Below are positions 61,341-64,000 of a stretch of 64,000 nt of DNA, piece after piece. The first letter of the stretch is position 1. Each line of letters starts with the position of its first letter. The DNA comes from Oasisia sp. SBJ-2009 (Eukaryota > Annelida > Polychaeta > Sabellida > Siboglinidae), in the NCBI GenBank assembly GCA_964017155.1, contig OZ024856.1:47038847-47102846 (forward strand), written 5' to 3'. Both the position numbers and the translations under genes were made by a program. Under the pieces are notes generated by a model. The model ran no database searches. It saw only the letters and a list, made by a program, of their open reading frames with translations, and was not told where the DNA came from.

Positions 61341-61889
61341 AACCATATTAATTACTACACACAGGCCATGCCATGAAGCGATTTCTCATATTGAAAACAG
61401 ATTTTAAGATGCTGATAGGAATATGGCCGTATGCTACTTTTAGATAGATTTGATTCAGCTATGAAAACTATATTTAAATTAACTATGTCATGTATGTATA
61501 AAGTGGTATAGTGCAAAACGGATGTTTTCATGCGAGGTAGATTTCTGACATAACTATAGTAGATTGAGAGGTATCTGGTAGTGAGGCTGACAAAAGTACA
61601 GTGACACTCCTCGTGAGTGATACGGAATGTGTTCAGTTTTATTGAGCACTTGGTCCTAAAGTTAGTGGGTGTCTGGGCCACTACCGGAAATTAGCCACTT
61701 GTAATTTGTAAGGGGAAGACAGGTCAGTCTGACATGAGACTAACAGGAGAAAGAGAGCAATAAGTGAGACTCAAGGAGAACAATGACATGGCTTGAGGAG
61801 AAACAGAAAACAAATTAGACTTAGGAGGAAGACAGCTACAATGAGACTTGAGGAGAATGAGAACAAGACCCATGGAGTAAGAGACCAAC

Positions 61890-62430
61890 AATTAGAAGTG
61901 AGGAATAAAAGAGTGAATCAGTGAGACTCTAGAAGAAAGAGACCAACAATGAGACTGCAGGAGAAAGAGAACAAGAAAGAGACCCATGGAGTAAGAGACC
62001 AACAATGAGACTCTAGAAGAAAGAGACCAACAGTGAGACTCTAGAAGAAAGAGACCAACAGTGAGACTCTAGAAGAAAGAGACCAACAACGAGACTGCAA
62101 GAGAAAGAGAACAAGAAAGAGACCCATGGAGTAAGAGACCAACAATGAGACTCTAGAAGAAAGAGACCAACAGTGAGACTCTAGAAGAAAGAGACCAACA
62201 GTGAGACTCTAGAAGAAAGAGACCAACAGTGAGACTCTAGAAGAAAGAGACCAACAACGAGACTGCAAGAGAAAGAGAACAAGAAAGAGACCCATGGAGT
62301 AAGAGACCAACAATGAGACTCTAGAAGAAAGAGACCAACAACGAGACTCAAAGAGAAAAAGACCAGCAATGAGACTCAAGAAGAAAGAGACCAGCAACGA
62401 GACTCAAGCAGAAGTAGGCTCAAGGAGAAA
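61890..62430. repeat. 28-bp purine-strand minisatellite in antisense-gene intron
   Basis: Repeats of gagactctagaagaaa plus gagaccaacagt, with a higher-order segment (gcaagagaaagagaacaaga, then aagagacccatggagtaa) recurring about every 135-180 bases. The strand asymmetry (nearly all purine on +) could favour triplex or R-loop structures. Confidence 0.9.
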
Positions 62431-62495
62431 GAGACCAGAGCCCGACACAATGAGCGTGACCTCAGTGACCTCCAGCCACGAGGCATGTGTCTCAC

Positions 62496-62965
62496 CTGCA
62501 TGTGGTTGAGCTGGCGGATGATGTCGAGGTACTTGCTGTTCAGCTCGAGCGTGTCCTGGTACTCCTGCTGTGTCTCGTCCAGGATCTCCTTCAGCTTGCC
62601 GTACTCCTCATCCTTCCTCACGATCACGCTGTCCTTCTCCCTCAGCATCTGTCTCATCTCGTCCTCCAGCGACGGCACGTCCCACTTCGCCACGCTCATC
62701 CGACTGGTGGCGCCACCTGCCGGCGAGTCGGGCGTACTCAGTCGGCTCGTGCGGCCGGGGGTCGTGAGGTCGTTGCTCAGGTCGGAGCGCTGTCGGAGCG
62801 TCATCTTCGCCTCGAGCGCCCGGTTGGCAGTGTCCAGTTTGCTCTGCAGGTCCGTGATGTCCGTCTGGTGAAGTGATTTGGGGATGATGAGCATCGCGAG
62901 GGTTTTGAGTTTCGCCTCGGGGATGTCGGGGAGTTCGGTCTGGAGCAGCTGCATGGTTCTCTTGT
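62496..62965 (-). CDS. Antisense gene, internal exon: coiled-coil segment
   Basis: The acceptor gaccccag precedes ACAAGAGAACC on the minus strand. The translation KRTMQLLQTELPDIPEAKLK leads into TDITDLQSKLDTANRALEAK, a Ser/Thr/Pro-rich stretch (TTPGRTSRLSTPDSPAGG) and then SLEDEMRQMLREKDSVIVRK with further coiled coil to IIRQLNHMQ. The donor CAG|gtgaga is phase 0, matching the next exon. The TP/SP sites in the middle could be phosphorylated by proline-directed kinases; this is inference. Confidence 0.85.
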
Positions 62966-63676
62966 CTGGGGTCGGGGCTGAAACAAGACGACTTTCATTC
63001 CAAACAAATTTCGCAATTACACAACCAGCAATGTTCTACTTGCTTCTACGTTTCGACCACCATCAGCGGCCTACCTCAGGAACTGAATGTTCAGTGGTCA
63101 CTGCTCGCTAGATGGCGTGACGAGCAGACTGTCCCAAATGTGACTTAGTCTGTAGCCCCCCTTGTCTCTGTTCAGTGTAATTATGAAATTTGTTTGGAAT
63201 AATATACTGCCAACTTAATGAACATTTTCACGAAAGATGACTTCCAGTTGGAATCATGATGAGATATGGATACAGCAGGGTCTAGAATTCAAATCAGTGC
63301 TGGTGGGTTCAACTGGTGGTTTATTCAAGCTGCACAGATAAAATAAAACTTGTTATGATTCCAATGGTCCCATTGTGGTTCTGGTGTCATTATCTTTTGA
63401 AGACGGTGGATGTACAGCGATGTGAAATGGCTGTGTAATGCTGTAGTTATATAATGTTCAACTGCAATTGTCTCTTTCAAGTTCTTGTATTTTACTTTAT
63501 TTTATGTAGAGATAGCTTCCAAAACCCTGCTCGTGATGTTGCTGTTATGTTAATGTATTTGTTCCTAATACTAAATATAGACAACGTTGGAAACTATTTA
63601 AAAGTTTTCACCCAACTATTGTACACAAAGTCTTATTCTGCCACTGATGCAGTGAGACATGTCAATGTCCAGCTAC
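62966..63676. other. Intron of the antisense gene, nothing recognised
   Basis: Phase-1 intron on the minus strand. The text tacgtttcgaccaccatcag near 63050 weakly recalls the core of the foldback family, too short to call. Confidence 0.5.
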
Positions 63677-63824
63677 CTCCATTCTTCTTGGGTTTGAACA
63701 AGGCCGTCACATTGTGGCAGTTCCTGTGTTCAAGGAGCTCAATGAAGCGCAAGTATGTGCGGTTGTCCTTCCGTTTGAGCAGACACACTAGTTCAAGCAC
63801 CTTGCCGCTCGATGTGTCGTCTTT
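63677..63824 (-). CDS. Antisense gene, exon resembling the C-terminal half of a CARD
   Basis: The acceptor tttctgcag is on the minus strand. The translation KDDTSSGKVLELVCLLKRKD, then NRTYLRFIELLEHRNCHNVT and ALFKPKKNG has the spacing of the last helices of a caspase-recruitment domain: a hydrophobic helix, a basic turn, an aromatic plus FIELLE helix, then the final short helix. The donor GAG|gtagct is phase 1, and G joins AC AAG of the next exon to give NGDKRT in frame. CARD plus coiled coil would suggest an immune or NF-kB-type adaptor of the CARD9/11 architecture. The family call rests on pattern only. The gene's 5' part lies beyond the window. Confidence 0.6.
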
Positions 63825-64000
63825 CTGCAGAAATGATACTTACAGTTAGGGACGATGCTAGACATGTATGTGCAAAGATGGAACTAGTGTCATTTAACCT
63901 TTGACCTGTGTGAGTGTGTGTGCAACAATTGAATTACAATAAACAGTTCCTAAATCCCCAGTATTTTCAGCCCAGGAGCACAAAGAAGCAAAGGTTAAAG

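Noticed and set aside
62487..62876. Plus-strand ORFs opposite the antisense coiled-coil exon
   Set aside because: Shadow frames of the minus-strand exon, which has matching splice sites and coiled-coil heptads.

Overview
This is animal nuclear DNA. Coding sequence is sparse and divided into short exons with canonical GT/AG borders. The introns are AT-rich and full of microsatellites, minisatellites, MITE-like elements, tRNA-derived SINE fragments and broken non-LTR retrotransposons. One single-copy gene occupies most of the window. Its sequence is bilaterian and clearly not bacterial or viral. I suspect a marine invertebrate (a mollusc or amphioxus), but the window alone does not settle this.

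The main gene is on the + strand, from about 1.5 kb to 59.2 kb. It encodes a protein kinase D (PRKD family). I traced 15 exons whose reading phases all join: an N-terminal ubiquitin-like region, C1a, a linker, C1b, an acidic linker, a PH domain, and the N-lobe plus the start of the C-lobe of the kinase domain. Chained together they give 614 codons, ending after the hinge and alpha-D/alpha-E region. The catalytic loop, DFG motif and C-terminal lobe are absent. There are two homologous first exons (1571-1735 and 3143-3298), each joinable in phase to exon 2. A third layer of possible variation is a set of 42-45 nt microexon-like copies between C1a and C1b.

The second gene is on the - strand, from 60.2 kb to the window end, continuing beyond it. 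Its three visible exons encode a segment resembling the C-terminal half of a CARD, a long coiled coil and a C-terminal Cys/His box. If the missing kinase exons lie beyond 64 kb, this gene is nested antisense inside a PRKD intron. Otherwise the PRKD copy is truncated or the assembly is broken.

The most unusual feature is that two separate exon-intron borders of the kinase gene have been amplified into tandem arrays. The donor of the C1b exon lies in a 42-bp array with 16 donor copies. The donor of the first PH exon lies in a 45-bp array with about 34 regular copies. Both units are multiples of three and each carries a copy of the 5' splice site in the same phase, so any chosen donor keeps the frame locally.

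Layout: 0-0.85 kb CA-rich satellite; 1.1-3.3 kb alternative first exons; 3.3-32.2 kb intron 1 with MITEs, minisatellites and a CR1-like LINE; 32.2-38.2 kb exon 2 and C1a, with a LINE nested in a hAT-like element; 38.2-44.4 kb repeat-rich intron with microexon copies; 44.4-46.0 kb C1b and array 1; 49.4-54.7 kb acidic linker, PH and array 2; 56.5-59.2 kb kinase N-lobe; 60.2-64 kb antisense gene.
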